Assembly: GCA_037833965.1 (NCBI GenBank)
Contig: AP031357.1
Location: forward strand, 17,070,001-17,134,000
Direction: 5' to 3'
Source: Marchantia polymorpha subsp. ruderalis
Lineage: Eukaryota; Streptophyta; Marchantiopsida; Marchantiales; Marchantiaceae
Length of the DNA stretch: 64,000 bases
Numbering within the stretch: the first letter of the stretch is position 1; each line of letters begins with the position of its first letter. The notes under the pieces are model-generated. The model had not been told where the DNA came from and did not search any database. It was given only the letters and a program-made list of their open reading frames with translations. Below are positions 1-13,900 of this stretch, piece after piece. Both the position numbers and the translations under genes were made by a program.

Positions 1-2150
1 TTAACTCCGATTATAGAGTAACCTCAGGTTTTAGCTATTTATAGCAAGGAGGATTGCAACTGCTGTGGTATTTAACCCAAGGGTTTGTGTATTGTGTATA
101 TTGTGTATTATCAAATATAACTTATACAAGGTTTGTGTAGATTTTAGAATAATTTATTTTTACAAAAATTGAAAAATTTAATGATGACTAAAAAAATGAT
201 TGTCATGATAATTTTAAATTATCATAATTAGATTTAAAAAACTGAACGTTGATTTTTATTAAAAATTTATAAAAATTATTTGTTGTAAGAAGAAAGTTCA
301 AATTATGATACATGTTATATAAATAAAGAAATTTACATATATGAAAGTAGAGACAAACATGTGTTTTTTTCTTACCATATTTGTAACTACATCAGTGGTT
401 TGAAATATAATGAAAAAAATGCTAACTCATATAGATTACCATGCGAAATAAATTGATTAATATAAGAAACCAAAGTTGGGTTTGTTATGAAATGCAGAGA
501 AAAAATCATGGAATAAACCTGGATATTAGAACCAAGTATTGAAATTTCTGATGCATATGATTCTATTGAAATACTAAACACTTCAGTAAATTAGTGTACT
601 TTAAATGATCATTCAAAGAACAATGTAGCTTGTATGATTTCATATGTAAAACTTGCAAATGTGATTGTCTAACTCACAATTGTATTGTAACCGATATTAT
701 ATCCGGACCTCATACATCATTCAACGCTTTAGAGAAGAATTGGATTCACAAGTAAGACACATGACCATCATGATACATGATGTTCTGGCATGTATATAAC
801 CTCACATGCAAATACAACCCTATACACATCAAATCTAAAGTTAAAAAAATGATTACTATCATTAAAATCTACAAATAGTCATATGTTTTATTATGATATC
901 CAAAATCTTTTTAACTAGATTACAATACAAACGAGGCTGTAAAAGATTCGACTGAAAGAAAAACCAAACCTCAATGTGAAGTTCTAATAATAATAAAATC
1001 TGCAATGTTTAATGCATAAAAAATACATTGAATACACAATCAAAAATAAACTGAAAATTTCTGACAACTAGTCACATCTTCGTGAAATACTATATTTGTT
1101 CTACCTTCAATTCTCTAAAATAGAATTTGTTACTTTTACTTAGGACCACGAATGTCTACAACTTTTTCTGGTGGATTTTATGAGTACGTGAAACAGTTGA
1201 AAGACACTGAAAAGTCCATATAAAACTCTACATGTTATATGATACCGGTAGCAGTGTTGATTAGGGTAAAACATATTGAAATATTTTTTTCTCAATTTTC
1301 AACATATTTAAAGCATTTATTTAAGACTTATTCCATCGTACTCAACAATCATCAAACCTTACTATCCAGTTCAATTGTAAGATACTCCGGGTAAAGGAAA
1401 GTACTTAGTGTAGGATAATTATCTAGTCCCTACCATTATTTCATAGGTTTGATAAATACTTCAATCATAATCAGTAGATTAAGGGGGCAACTAGTTATCT
1501 TGGAATGTCGATGTGTGTAAATTGGAATGAGAAGTTGAGAAATTGTGTGAAAGTATGTTTGGGACATGGCATGAGTGATAATCCTAGTCTTCTAGAACCA
1601 TAATGAGCTACCGCAAAGCCATTTGAGGTAAATCTAAGTGAGAATCTGCTCGGAGATTGCAGATCTTTCATTAATGGCGTCAGATTATAGCTTTCGTGGA
1701 TTTTATTTCTTTAAAATCTTCGTCAAAGATGCCTTAGTGACAAGAGCCACTTCAATTCCATGCATGTTTGCCACTTCTATGTCCGAGATCAGCTATGTTT
1801 CATAGTGTGGTTGAAGTTTGTCGTTCTATGATTTTCTCGTCTGCTTATCTTCAATGGTTTGCGCAATGGAGCATGGTCGGCAGAGAGAGAGGGAGGAGAT
1901 AGTGGGGCCGCCCTTGACACTCCTTATCTCTCGTTATGTTACGACGTTCTTAGACCATTTGATATAGATAAATGATTGATTTTAGTTGTTTTACGATATA
2001 TTTTTGTTGTTGTGATAGTATTAATGTAGCATATGGTCACATTTGTACACCTTATCAATATTGACTTAACCCAACTCGCACTCTCTTCCTAATGTGTACA
2101 AGTTTGCTTCAATGAATACAAACCTATGGAAATATTTTTGTGGAGATGTT
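1..2150. other. AT-rich intergenic DNA, no gene seen
   Basis: This stretch is very AT-rich with stops in every frame and only short chance reading frames. I see no conserved protein, RNA gene or complete transposon in it. A slightly GC-richer patch around 1.85-1.95 kb contains a short purine run but no coding signal. Confidence 0.6.
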
Positions 2151-4740
2151 AGTTGCTACACCTTCTTTTGCATGATGTCAAGCAAGAGTCGTTGGTCGCG
2201 ACTCATTACATAATGTCGAGTCGAGGTGCTCGAACTATGCAAAAAAAACAACAAGTGATGAAGAAGCATAACATTGGAACATATTGCGGCGCGGGAGCAA
2301 CCAATTTGAGTTTTCCGTGAAAGGTTTGAGGCACCGTTGCTAGCTCTAATTTCGCAGCTGAAAGCGAGGGAAGGAGAAAGGCGGGGAGCTGTACCGAAAG
2401 AGGTAGTTGATTCATGGCCTGAGGTGGCAAGTAGGGGTTGACATGGCTCTTGCCACGGAGTCATCTTTGACTAAGAGTCAACATGAATAAAACGCTCAGA
2501 AACTATAACGGGGCACCACCAATAAATGACCCACATATATTAGAGTGAGTGATAAGTAGACACCCCCTAGATTAATAGTTAGAGAAATCATGAGCAACTT
2601 TATACATAAATCGAGTAAAGACATGTTATTCAGATCTGTTCCCATTGAGAGAAACGAGAGTATAATTAATTCTCTCAAATATGGCTTTTTTGTGTGTATC
2701 CATACCTTGCATTTATTTATCAGCAACTAGTTGTTCTTCAATAATCTTTCTGCTCTTTGCTTTCTACAAGCATGAACTATATAAATATATATACATACTT
2801 ACTTACTGTACATATTGATAGCTGGATTCATAAATAAATAAACGTCAGGAGTCAAAAGGTTATTTTAAAGGGTCTATAATCTAAGCATCCGGACATGGCC
2901 TGTCTGGACTCGTCTGGACCTCTGTCCTCTTCTTGGATGGCTATAACACAGCTGAAGTTACAGGACATCTTAGTGAGGATCAAATAATACGCTCTACGAG
3001 CCATAAGTCCCTCGCGACTCTCAGATCGACCAGACACTGTCAGTACATCATGAGCGCCTGTTGCAGCGGAGACCAACGAGTTGGTTGCGTAGGAAGAAAG
3101 TCAGATATCACAAATAAACAACTAGTTTAGCTTAGGCCTTCGTTCGGCACGAAGGAAAGAATTTTCATAGAATTGCATAGTTTTGTCTGGCACTTCTCTA
3201 GTTGCTTACTTTTAAATGATTTCGCGCATTCCAATGCTCTCTCTTGTGCACGTACTTCCACTTCTTGCACAGAGAACAGAGCTTTGGTCTATACGGCGAA
3301 GTAAGCAGCCATAGCATGGGCATGAAGGGATCTTATAGCAGAAAGCAAACGTACTTTAAAGAGACACACCCCCAGGTCATATTCACTTGAAAGAAGTGAT
3401 ATCAATTCCATCAAACAAAAAACTTCTATCAACATGATGTAAATACCGCAGTTCTTTCTCAATATTTTACTCAGCTGACTAATTATGTCTAATACATAAC
3501 TTGGACTCTCTTTGGAGTTCGTAACCTTATCCATTCCCTTGCTAGCGATTACTATTGTAAACGTCTTACACAGGGAGGAGTCCGATCTAGCCTATTATCC
3601 TCGCCAGGCACATCTGAGTGACACAATCGCATTCATCATTTCTTTCCACGATTATGGGTTCTCTCACACGTTTGTCCAGGCTAGGACGCAGAAACCTGCA
3701 ACACATCTGACTGTTTTGCATAAAATTATTAATAAATTCCTGGTGCATGAAATCAAGGAACTGCTTCTGAATATACAGAGTTTTGTTTATACTGCAGTGC
3801 GCAAAATAGCACAATGGAAGAGAGAGCCCGTGTCTGTTCTGTTACATTCTCCACCCTTTAGCACAGCGTGAGCGTAGTTTAGCACTTATGTAGCATGAGA
3901 AAAGGGTTGTTGAAATCATTGAGGGTGATCTTTCATTTAGAGATTCTCCGCAAGTTTTATATTCATCTGTATCTAGGTTCAAAATCATTACCAAAAATAT
4001 AAAAAGTACAGATATATATACATCTGGATAGTATTCATATTGGTATTCGTAAAATTAAAAATGTACAATACAAGTATCTTTTAAATTGGGTGTTACTCTT
4101 CTCAGTGAAAAGTAAGAAAATGTGCATGGACAATGCACCCTTAACCAAATCAGGGGGGAAAAAAAGGAGAAGTTGACTTTCGGATGAGTTGGAATTCTCT
4201 ACATCTACATGTGCGAAAACTATAGAAATGTTTTGTGTGGGTCATTTTCCCTTGCAGTCAAGTTGCTGATTCAGGCTGCGTCAGAAAAGAACTGTATCAA
4301 ATAGAATTCGAAAGGTTAGAACTGTGGTTGGTATATTGCTTACAAACAGTGTAGAATGACAAGACTTTGCAACCTGGCACATTGATGACTCAGAGTTTGT
4401 AGCATGCTTTAATAGGGGCCGAATTTGACATAGGTGTTCCAATGTAGAGCGCGATTTTGTGCTCGGCTCGTCCATGCTGCACAGCAGCATATGGTACCTT
4501 GGTCATGATGTGGTTTTCTGGTGACATAAACTGGCCAACGATGTACAGTACTATTGAACTTGAAAATAACTTAGCCTTCTCTGCTTGTAGTGCTGTACCC
4601 TCTTGTAGACTAGACTTTGACATTGGTGGCTCCATGTTCACAACATTCTCATTGCTTCCTGAGAGCACTCAAAATTGTACGCTTTACATGCATGTGTGTT
4701 ACAATTTATGATTGTTCTTGAATCTTGCAAGTTCTATACT
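2151..4740. other. Mixed-composition intergenic DNA with unrecognised short reading frames
   Basis: Composition is more balanced here than on either side. The longest open frames are 102 codons on the minus strand (2156-2464) and 119 codons on the plus strand (3512-3871). A minus-strand frame of 92 codons lies at 4390-4668. None resembles a family I know, and none continues into flanking exons with convincing splice sites. Old transposon pieces or a decayed gene are both possible. I assign no function. Confidence 0.4.
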
Positions 4741-7700
4741 CCTTAGAAGATTATTCAGTTACTGTTGGGAATGTATCCAAAGAGAAGGGATACTGGTATA
4801 TCAAAAGTCCTGATGCAACCACATCCACTAAGTTACACAGACAAATCCAAATCATTCAAGAAATTACCATCCTTGAATCCAAAAGAAAAGGAGAAGGTTA
4901 ATCTCTCTCATGTTAAATAATAATGTATCTAATAACACCTATGACATTGTAGAGGCTGATGACATGAGGTTTTGAAACCGCGTTTGTTCATCAATGCTAT
5001 TTTTAAATGACAACTCAAGCTCCATCATGTTTATTCATAAGATTCTTAAATGCTCTTGATCATTATCAACAAGTATCTTTCATTTTCTTATCATTATCAG
5101 CTAAATCTCAATCATCCCTCGAGATATTTCAGTGATCATCTTATCACCTGAAACATCTAGAATCCTTAGGAGAGTAATTTTTTTTTTTTCCATGTCTTGG
5201 CCACTTCACTCATCATCAAGGGCAAGTTGTTCAAAATCTTCAGTTATCATAAAATATCTCAGAAACTGTACATGTGAGGATTACATCAAGCATCCAAATT
5301 TAGACATTTGTTGTACTTGTTGATGCTAAAAGTTCACAATCACTAGACTAAAGCATTGTATCAAAACACTAGGATCTAATAGTATTCTAGACGCTAACAC
5401 ACAACTCTTATATTGGCTTAGTTTCTTGAAAAATTGCAAGTCTTTCCTAGGTAAAAATATAAAATCATGACTGTTTTTTGAGAACAATTTTATCATGTTT
5501 TGTTGAAGTTTAAAATAAGTATTCCAATGAATTTTTATTTTCTACCAGATTGCTCATCAGTTGTTAAATGTTAGTATGAATTAGATAATTTTTTAATTCA
5601 TGAGTGACATTAAAGCTTAATTGAATGTCGTTTGGAGTATGTTGTTGTACTTGGTGACTATATTCATTCATCCGGTGCTATAACCAAATTCAATAACATG
5701 TTGAAGTGACAATCATGAATGTCTTGAAGATATTGAAGATGCCATCATCATAGAGAAATAAATCATCCACCTTAATTTTGTAAACTATCCGAGTTGATAA
5801 ATGAGCTGATATCTCACTAAATCAATTAAAAAAATCTAAATCAAATTTAGAATAACATTTTTGATTCCGTTGTGTATTCACTTTTGAATACAACTTGGAT
5901 TGTTTAGAATCCTCAAGATAATTATACATGTGTGTTTGAATGATTTAAAACAATAAAGTAGATTTGAAAGTTTTTTTAGAAAGCAATCATATATATATAT
6001 ATATATATAATATCTGATGTGCAAAGATCCGATAATTTGAATAATATATTTAAGCAACATGGCATATATATTTAGATGATATTAATCAAACTATTCATAG
6101 ACTTTCCATAAGAATGCACTGCTGCTTTAAGATCATAATTAAGATGATTCATAAGTTGGCTTGTTTTGATATGTTCCCAATCATTTACATCTATTCTCGA
6201 ATTTATATTATTAATTTATTTTGTTTTTGTATGATACACATGCAAAAGTGATGAAAGTCCACTATATTAATAATATTACTTCTATAAATAATCTTGATAA
6301 AAATATTTTTCGAATATTAATTCATTCTATTGATGCTACATTATTAAAAATGCAACAAAGATGATAAATTTCAATCTATCTGATTTGCATTATACATCAA
6401 ACTTGACATACAAAGAAATCGTTATTTTTGCTTTTAAATATCTGAAATATTTATGATTGTATAAGCAGTTGATGATTGAATAAGCATTTGAAAATGAACA
6501 TTTATATATTATTATTTTTATTGATCTCAGGTGAAATATCCAGAAAAAATTGTAATTGTAATTTTCTATCTCTTATAATTTTTAATTATGAGGTATACTT
6601 ATAAGCATTATTCTTCCAACAGAAGTTATGATTACAGACAAAAGTATGACATTTAAAATTTGATGCATTTATAATACAAATATTAAAAGCCTTTGTTTAT
6701 ACATTACATTTGTGTTATACCTTAGGAACATTCTTTGTAACATCTATCATCATCCATTCTTCAGATTTTACAAGATTTACCAACATTTTGTATTTTTTCT
6801 ACCATACATGTGTTCAAATGTATAATTACAGGTTTGTAGTAAACTAGATATATCAATTAAAATTAAGTGGACACATCATCATCTTTTTTTCTTTAGATAC
6901 AGAGGTTTCATTGATGTACTACTTATATTTATTTTATGTAAACAACTGTTTTTTTTCAATAAATCTTGATAAATTGAGAGACTTTAGTACGCAGCTTACA
7001 GATTCTAACCACAATAATGATAATTAATCAATGAGGATTAAACCATTATACACCAAAAGTTAATGACGATTGTTCAATGTACGTAGTATATATGTGAAAC
7101 GGGTTATTTGAGTAAAATATATATTTTTAAAAAGTTTTAAAAATTTCCTTCTATTTAATGATACAACTGGAATTACATTTTACGGGAGCGTCTGTCTGCA
7201 TTTATTCTTATTGTGTTATTTCTATTGATTTCTACAATAATGTTTATCCCGTCCCATGATATCTTATGAGCTGCCATGTCATTTAAGAGTTCTGTTTTTA
7301 AAGCCCTTACTGAAGCTACAGCTTCCTGTATATTAAATAAGAGATCAAACAATCTTAATGAAAATTTTGAAACTTTGAATATAATAGATTATAGCTTAAT
7401 CATATAATATTAAAAAGTATAACAAAGAATATGTATCAGCTTTAGTTTCCACGTGTAAATCTTTTTTCGTAGCATGCATTCTATCTCGCATCCAGTTCTA
7501 CCAATCTTTTGCATCAATAGTGGACTAATCGATGATCCGGTCTTAAATTTGTTGGTAACATATCATTGTCTTTGTATATTTGATGAAATAAGTAGACATT
7601 CAAATATGATAAATGATGGAACTTTTTATAAGTATTACCGCTTGACACGAGAGAGAGAGTCTTTGTAGAAGACCTGTATAGCTTCGATGTTACACATGTT

Positions 7701-8844
7701 AATGACAAATGTAATGGATTAAATCAATGTGCATAAATTGGATCAATTCGAATATTTTAGAAATGTGACAATGAAATCAAAATAGAAATGTATCGAATTT
7801 ATCTTACCCGTGATAAAGTTTCATCATTGAGTATACATGAAATTTTTCTACTGATATACTTATTAATTATTAATTACTTTCAACTCGATTTGATTCACAC
7901 TTATATCTTGTTCTTGTGCAAAGAGCTGTATGTGCATTTGACAATGCATCATATTACTTACAATGAAACACTACATCACTTCTTTGCTAATCAATGAAGT
8001 ATATGTCATATCATCAATCGTGGGTGTATATGTTACATGTGCAAGTTGGCCTTGTAGTTCCTCATAAAAATAATCTTTTTGAAAGATTAGTTGTAAAAAT
8101 TAATTTAGTATATTATCAATAAATATACCGTATAAAAATGTCTTCAAAAAATATTAGAATCCAGAAGTAGTTGAGTATTCATACATTCATTAAAATGTGG
8201 CAAGAAGCAAACAAAGAAGTGGAAACGTCCACTCTTATCTAGACATGACAGTTGATAGATGATGATGCAACAACAAGTCAGCTACACTTGTTTCTGCTCC
8301 AAAGATGGAAGTCTGTCTAGAGGTTAAACTAAGCGTATGAGGAAGATCAATATCGGCGTCCAGGTCAAAGTAGATGAAACGAGATCGATACAAGGTTGAA
8401 AAAGCGAAAATGTCTGCAGGTGACACATGTCACCAAAATGAGGGACAAACGTTGAGACAGTAAAGTATAGAATAAACCACGAAAAGCCTCCAGCGATCTT
8501 GAGGTTCATAAAAATGTGATTTGTGCTCGGACATTGCCGATTAAAAGGAATATTTGATTACCTTCATATGCCAAAACTTCCAAAGTCAAGATATAGTACA
8601 ATTGTCGGTGTACATTAATTTTATTTGTGGAAAGTGGAATTCACCGTACTGATACTTACGGAGTTAAAACACAACAAAGGAATTATTTTTTTAATGCATC
8701 CGAAACTTGTTCTAATGATATTTTTCCAAAAATAACATCTTAAAGAAATACCAAAAAATTTCAGATGGTTGATAAAAGAACAATAGATTGATCAAATTTT
8801 AATAATTTTAATAATAATTTATTACATCAAAAGTTTATACGAGA
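4741..8844. other. AT-rich intergenic DNA, no gene seen
   Basis: This is long AT-rich sequence with only short open frames, the longest about 69 codons. It contains a small alternating AT microsatellite near 5988-6009. Nothing else is supported. Confidence 0.6.
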
Positions 8845-8930
8845 GGAGAGATGGCTGAGTAGTTTGTGTAAGTAGGTCTTGAAAACCAATATAGTTTTAA
8901 AGGTTATCAAGGTTCAAATTTGTCTCTCTC
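8845..8930 (+). pseudogene. trnS-UGA: Plastid-type tRNA-Ser(UGA) pseudogene
   Basis: The 86 bases follow plastid trnS-UGA from end to end. The acceptor arm starts GGAGAGA and pairs with TCTCTCT at 8923-8929, with one G-U pair. The D-arm entry is TGGCTGAG. The anticodon loop is CTTGAAA, giving anticodon TGA, flanked by GGT and ACC. A long class-II variable arm and a T-arm with TTCAAAT follow. The anticodon stem has one mismatch and the T stem is badly decayed, so a working tRNA is unlikely. The best reading is a nuclear copy of plastid DNA that has drifted. I could not recognise the usual plastid neighbours psbC or psbZ beside it, so the transferred piece is small or its flanks are too decayed. 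A nuclear tRNA-Ser relic is less likely because the match is to the plastid form. Confidence 0.72.
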
Positions 8931-10673
8931 ATTTTAAAATAAACAAAGAGTTAAATTAATCAAGTTTATTATCAACTAAAAGATATGAAATTTATGAGTT
9001 TAGAAACCTGGGATTTGTGATTGTACTTCATCAACATGAAAAAAAGTCATCATCCATGGCTACAAAGACGTGGAGGATGGTTTGGTAGGTTAGGTGACAT
9101 CCCATGCAATTGTGAAAGCGGTTATGACTGACTTTATTGAGACTCATCACCAGGTATGGTTATATTAGTTGGTAGCCTATAATACTTCAATTAAGCTCAT
9201 TTAGATGCAAAAAAATATAAATTAAGCTTATATAGGTGTTTTTGTGCTAAAAGTATTCTTGAGTGCACTTGAGAGCGAGAGAGAGAGTCATACTCACACG
9301 GTTTGTGAGTCTCATCAGCAAGAGAAATTTGATTTACAAACTCCAGATTATTACCTCGGTGACCTATAAGATTTTCAACGCTCCTAACACATTAACAATC
9401 ATCGTAGCTGAGATTTCACATGTTACTATTTTGAGCAAATCACAATCTAAATGCTATGGTTAATTTAGATGCTAGAGGTAGCATCAATTTAGGTAATTTA
9501 GGCATCTCTTTATATGGTCACATAAAATAACCATATCTTTTGTTGTGCGAAGTCTTGCATTGTTGACAATAGTGACAACCATGGAAAAGGAGGTTCCATA
9601 TGCATTGCTCCATTTTCTAGTCATTTTAATCTACATTTTGAAACTCACCACAGCGTTATTACAAGATTTTATTTTTATTGCTTTTAGCTAAAATAATTAT
9701 TGCAAGTCTATCGAAGCTCTGATTCCAAAAACCGTTCAGATATTCAAAACATTAGTTAGGAGCCAAGTTGCCTCATAGCCAAAATCACCCACAATTCGGA
9801 TTCAACTGTCCCAAACTTAGGTTTGCACCAAAATTTCATTCATTGCCCCATAATAATATACACGGGGTTGTGACTACAGCCACTCCCCTGAACTAAGAAA
9901 CGACCCAAAAAAACCCTGCCGCAAAACTCCCAGTATACAACCGTAAAAATCCTCTTTGTCTGTCGTCCTCACATATATAATATCAAAGCACTAACAATGA
10001 ATTTCCACTCTACTTCTAGGAAAGTGATTTAGCTAGTTAGTAGTCAACATTCGATTACACATGCTATTCATTCCATATTGATGCTAAACCATACAATTCA
10101 ATATTTCCCAGTGGTACTGCAAAATTCTCACAACGTCAAGATTCGAATAGATTTTCATCATAGCTCCTCACTGATACGGAATAATGTTGTAAATGTAGAT
10201 TCTCACAATCAAAATGTCCGTGAATTAATGTCTCTGGTATACGATTCTAATTACTTTAAATCATATGAAAAATCAAAATTTTTCTACTAAGTCTTAAGGA
10301 AAATATACATCTAAGCATTTTCCATCATAGTTAGTTTTTAGGTCTTAGCCAGGTAAGCTAAATACAATGTGTAATAAGGAAAAGTGTTGGATGTATTGAA
10401 AAAATTTAAAAGGAAGAACTAGAATCAGAATCACCAGATGATGTACTCTCCTCATTAACAACATTTTCATTTTGGCTCGATTAAACGTCAGATTAAATAA
10501 CCAAGATTTATCATGAAGCTAAGCCGCGATTATTATTCAAACACGTTTGGTACGAGAACTTGTTCTTGTCCTTTAGACGAATCGTGGTGACAGTCGTGAA
10601 CAAAACCCCAAGCAAACCTCATTGTAGTACCCAGTTGATATCCTGCCTCGATGAGGCGTGAGGTGATTGTATA
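8931..10673. other. AT-rich DNA with a possible LTR-element primer-binding site
   Basis: There is no gene. On the minus strand, 9716-9730 reads TTTTGGAATCAGAGC, close to the initiator-Met tRNA primer-binding site used by many plant LTR retrotransposons (TGGTATCAGAGC). If real, an old LTR would lie to its right, in about 9731-10500, belonging to a minus-strand element. No matching second LTR or coding part was found, so this is only a possible fossil. Confidence 0.35.
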
Positions 10674-10681
10674 CTTTAGAG

Positions 10682-10987
10682 CAGAGTACTGCATCGGGTA
10701 CCCATACCCGAAACCCGAACCTAACCCGCCCGAACCGATGGGTATGGGTCGGGTTTGGACCGGTTTGAACGGGGAAGGTCCGGTTCGGTTTCGGGTTGGA
10801 CTTTTCTTAATGTGATTTAGAAATAGTGTTACTCAGCAAACAGGTCGTGGAGTATTTTTTGAGGGGGTTCGTTTGGGGTTTCGGTTTTGTCTCTTTGGAT
10901 ATGGGTCGGGTATGGGTACCACAAGCGCAAAATACGTGAGCATGGATCGGGTTCGGGTATGTTTTTTAGGTGTGATGCAGTACTCTG
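10682..10987. mobile_element. hAT-type MITE with perfect target-site duplication
   Basis: This is a 306-bp non-autonomous DNA transposon. It begins CAGAGTACTGCATC and ends with the exact reverse complement, a perfect 14-bp terminal inverted repeat. It is flanked on both sides by the identical 8-bp duplication CTTTAGAG at 10674-10681 and 10988-10995. An 8-bp duplication with ends starting CA is typical of the hAT superfamily. Subterminal runs of the type GGGTATGGGT and CATACCCGAA face each other at the two ends, as hAT transposase-binding repeats often do. There is no coding capacity. The perfect ends and duplication suggest a fairly recent insertion, mobilised by an autonomous element outside this window. 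Confidence 0.9.
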
Positions 10988-10995
10988 CTTTAGAG

Positions 10996-13900
10996 TGCAC
11001 CATTGTGAGGAACTGAGCGAGATGCCGAGACGTCGGGTATCTGCTGTGTAAGTGTTAGAACACGTTCCTCTGTATAGAATGTCCAAGGGATATTCATAAA
11101 GGTTCCTATTCTTGACCTTGAAGTACGCTGGTGCGGCATGTACGTACGTACACAGTTTAGGTTCACACATAAGTACGTACAGATGTATGTGAGCGTCACA
11201 TCTTCCCATAGAGGACGCACTGCGGTGCCAGACATTCTGGCGGCACTGTTCGACATTAAAGGCTAGGGCGAATGGAGTCCCAACGTAAGGGGCCTGTGCT
11301 TAAACAGAAGGATCCGGAACGTTGTTGAGTTTTGTTAGTTTCGAACTCATCAATCCCAACGACAAATGAGAATCGAAGATATATTGCCACTCCCTATGCT
11401 CGTAGGATATAGGAATCAGATGCTCCTCATGCCTATTTGGGAAGACTATGGAACTTGATTGCGTTGTAGAAGTATGGCATGGGTCACGAGAATCGCAAGG
11501 AGATGCTAATCTCTTCATTCTTTTCCCACTCGATCAGTCAAAGTGTAATCGGAGTGAGGCAACCCAGGGCATCCGCATTCAGACCCTACTGGACCTTACC
11601 GGTATTCGATCGCATCAAAGTCCAAACAGCGAAGACCATTCGCGGTATCAGGCCTCGAGAGTCGAGAACGATGCATCGACGCTGTTCAATTGTTAAACTA
11701 GAGCCTTAAAAGTGGAAATGGCTCATTTGGGGTTTAACAAAATCCTAAACTCCCGTCCGCATGAGCTATGGTGGGTCCGTCGAAGCTCGAAACTCATGCA
11801 AGCTCGTATCCATGTGTAGTGTACGCAAACCCCCCGCCTTTTTGTGATCTTTGGGGTTAGGCTCCCAATTCGCACCTGGAAGTCTTGGACCGACTCCCAG
11901 CTCAAGATAGAGATTTTAAGGTGCACACGCTCCAAATGCACCGTATGGAAGAAGAGGCTCCGGAGGTAGGGTGGAACTACGAAAGGGCCGAGCTCGAGTA
12001 CTTGAAGTTTATCTTCTGGAAGGACATTCTTCATTTCCAACGTGAAAGTAACATGTCCACCTTTCTGCTCGTTTTCTACAGCACTTTAACGTCACAGATC
12101 TTTTGAGCAACAGTGTTTCAAACTTAAGGCATTGTTCGTTCAGTGCTTCCTTTTCTTGCCTCTTCGCACAAGGAAGGGAGGGACCCCTGAATTTTTTTGG
12201 GGACTCCAGATCGGAATACTCCAGTCCAGATAAGGGAAGACCCTCAAGCTGGCACACTCTGTTCCGCTACCGTCCTCCTCGGATTTGGTTCCACCATGCT
12301 CGCAGATGTTTAAGGTTGTCGAATGCTGATGCCACGCACAGTGGAATTCACATTTCATGTGTCTGTCTGGTCTTTGTGGATAGACGAAACTTGTCTGGGT
12401 ACGGATTGCACGCATGTGGCTTTGTTTATGTCCCAGGCTGTCAGTTAAATCAGGTGCAAATTCTGGCGATCGACTTCAAGTTCAATCCGGTCTTTCTCAA
12501 CTCGAATCGCGCGGATAGGGAATAGTGATACATTTTAAGGAACATGCATCAACTTCAGGACAAAGTCTGCATCACTGAAAATGGAATTGACAATTAGAAA
12601 CTCTTCACCTGAAGTCGCACGGCAGGTCAAGGTTAAGTGCAAGGAATCTGGCATGTTGTGATGAGGCGTAACTTCTGTTCCAAGTTGAAACCTGTGTGGA
12701 TTGCGGGCTTGTCTTCCGAAATTATTTGATATTGCTGGAATCTGTATTGTTTAGGAATGCAGGAAGAGTGGACTGCTGCAAAATGGCCACGCTCAGGACT
12801 GTACTTCCTGCATGCCTCAGCAACCGAAGTCACCAACACATGAAATGATGAAATGATGGAGAAAGTGCCCAGAGAGTATACATGCAGAGGATATGGACCA
12901 TATCTTCTTTACTGCATGTGTAGAATTGTTTCTTCTCTGAGGTGTGTGTGTTTGTTTCTCATCTACTGTGGAGACGGCCTGGGTTATAAAAGTGGATGAA
13001 TATTGCCCATCATGCAGAAGATCTGAGTTGTAGATCTCCTTCAGCTTCTAAATGCAAATCACTGGGATTCTAAGTCGAAAGGACGCATCTACGAGTGCTA
13101 CAGATGAGCAGCGCAGCTCGGAGCAATCAAATGTGCTGGACAAACTTCATTCTCCAAAACATAGATCCTACGCAAGTGGAATGCACCTCTTGACGATCTG
13201 CGTTTTTCGAGAAATGCTTCAAGTCCACCATACAGCGCATATGTAACCCAGAAGTCTAGCTCCAGGCTCAGGACCAGGTAGGGCCCAAGTACTCACTTCT
13301 GTGTTTGGATTAGCCTAATCAGATTTCGCTGTCAATACTGTCGGATATTCGATCATAGTACAGTGAATATGGATCACATGAGGTGAAAGGTACACGGCTC
13401 ACCGTTTCGGCCTTGAGATTGAAGCTGGTGACGAAACGACTGATGTAAAACAATTATGTTAAAGTAACAGCCGTCTTGCAAGGTCAGATTTTGGAGACCG
13501 GGTTTGACCAACTACCTACTCCATGATTTGCAGACGGATGGTCGATGCTAGAACTCGGTACCCGGTCGGCTCTGGCAAGTATGATTGCAAATCTCGTCAA
13601 TAGGGGACGTTGTCTTATACCTCTCCGAGGCTCTTCAGTATTTTGTGATTTTTCTGCTCTGAGTTCTCTCTCACGTGGCGGTTGGCTTCTCTCAGCCTTT
13701 TTCTAACGTTTCCCCACAGGCTTTCATCGTCAGGGCCAAAGCACTGCAGACCGAAGGAGTGGTGAAAACCCATCAGGGTGACAGTGCGCTGTTGGAGGAA
13801 AAGCGCCCTGTCCTTCGGAGTCTGCCAACCAGCTGTCGATTTCACCTGCCATCTGAATATGACCAATGTACAGTAAACGATTGCGTCTGATAGCCTCCAA

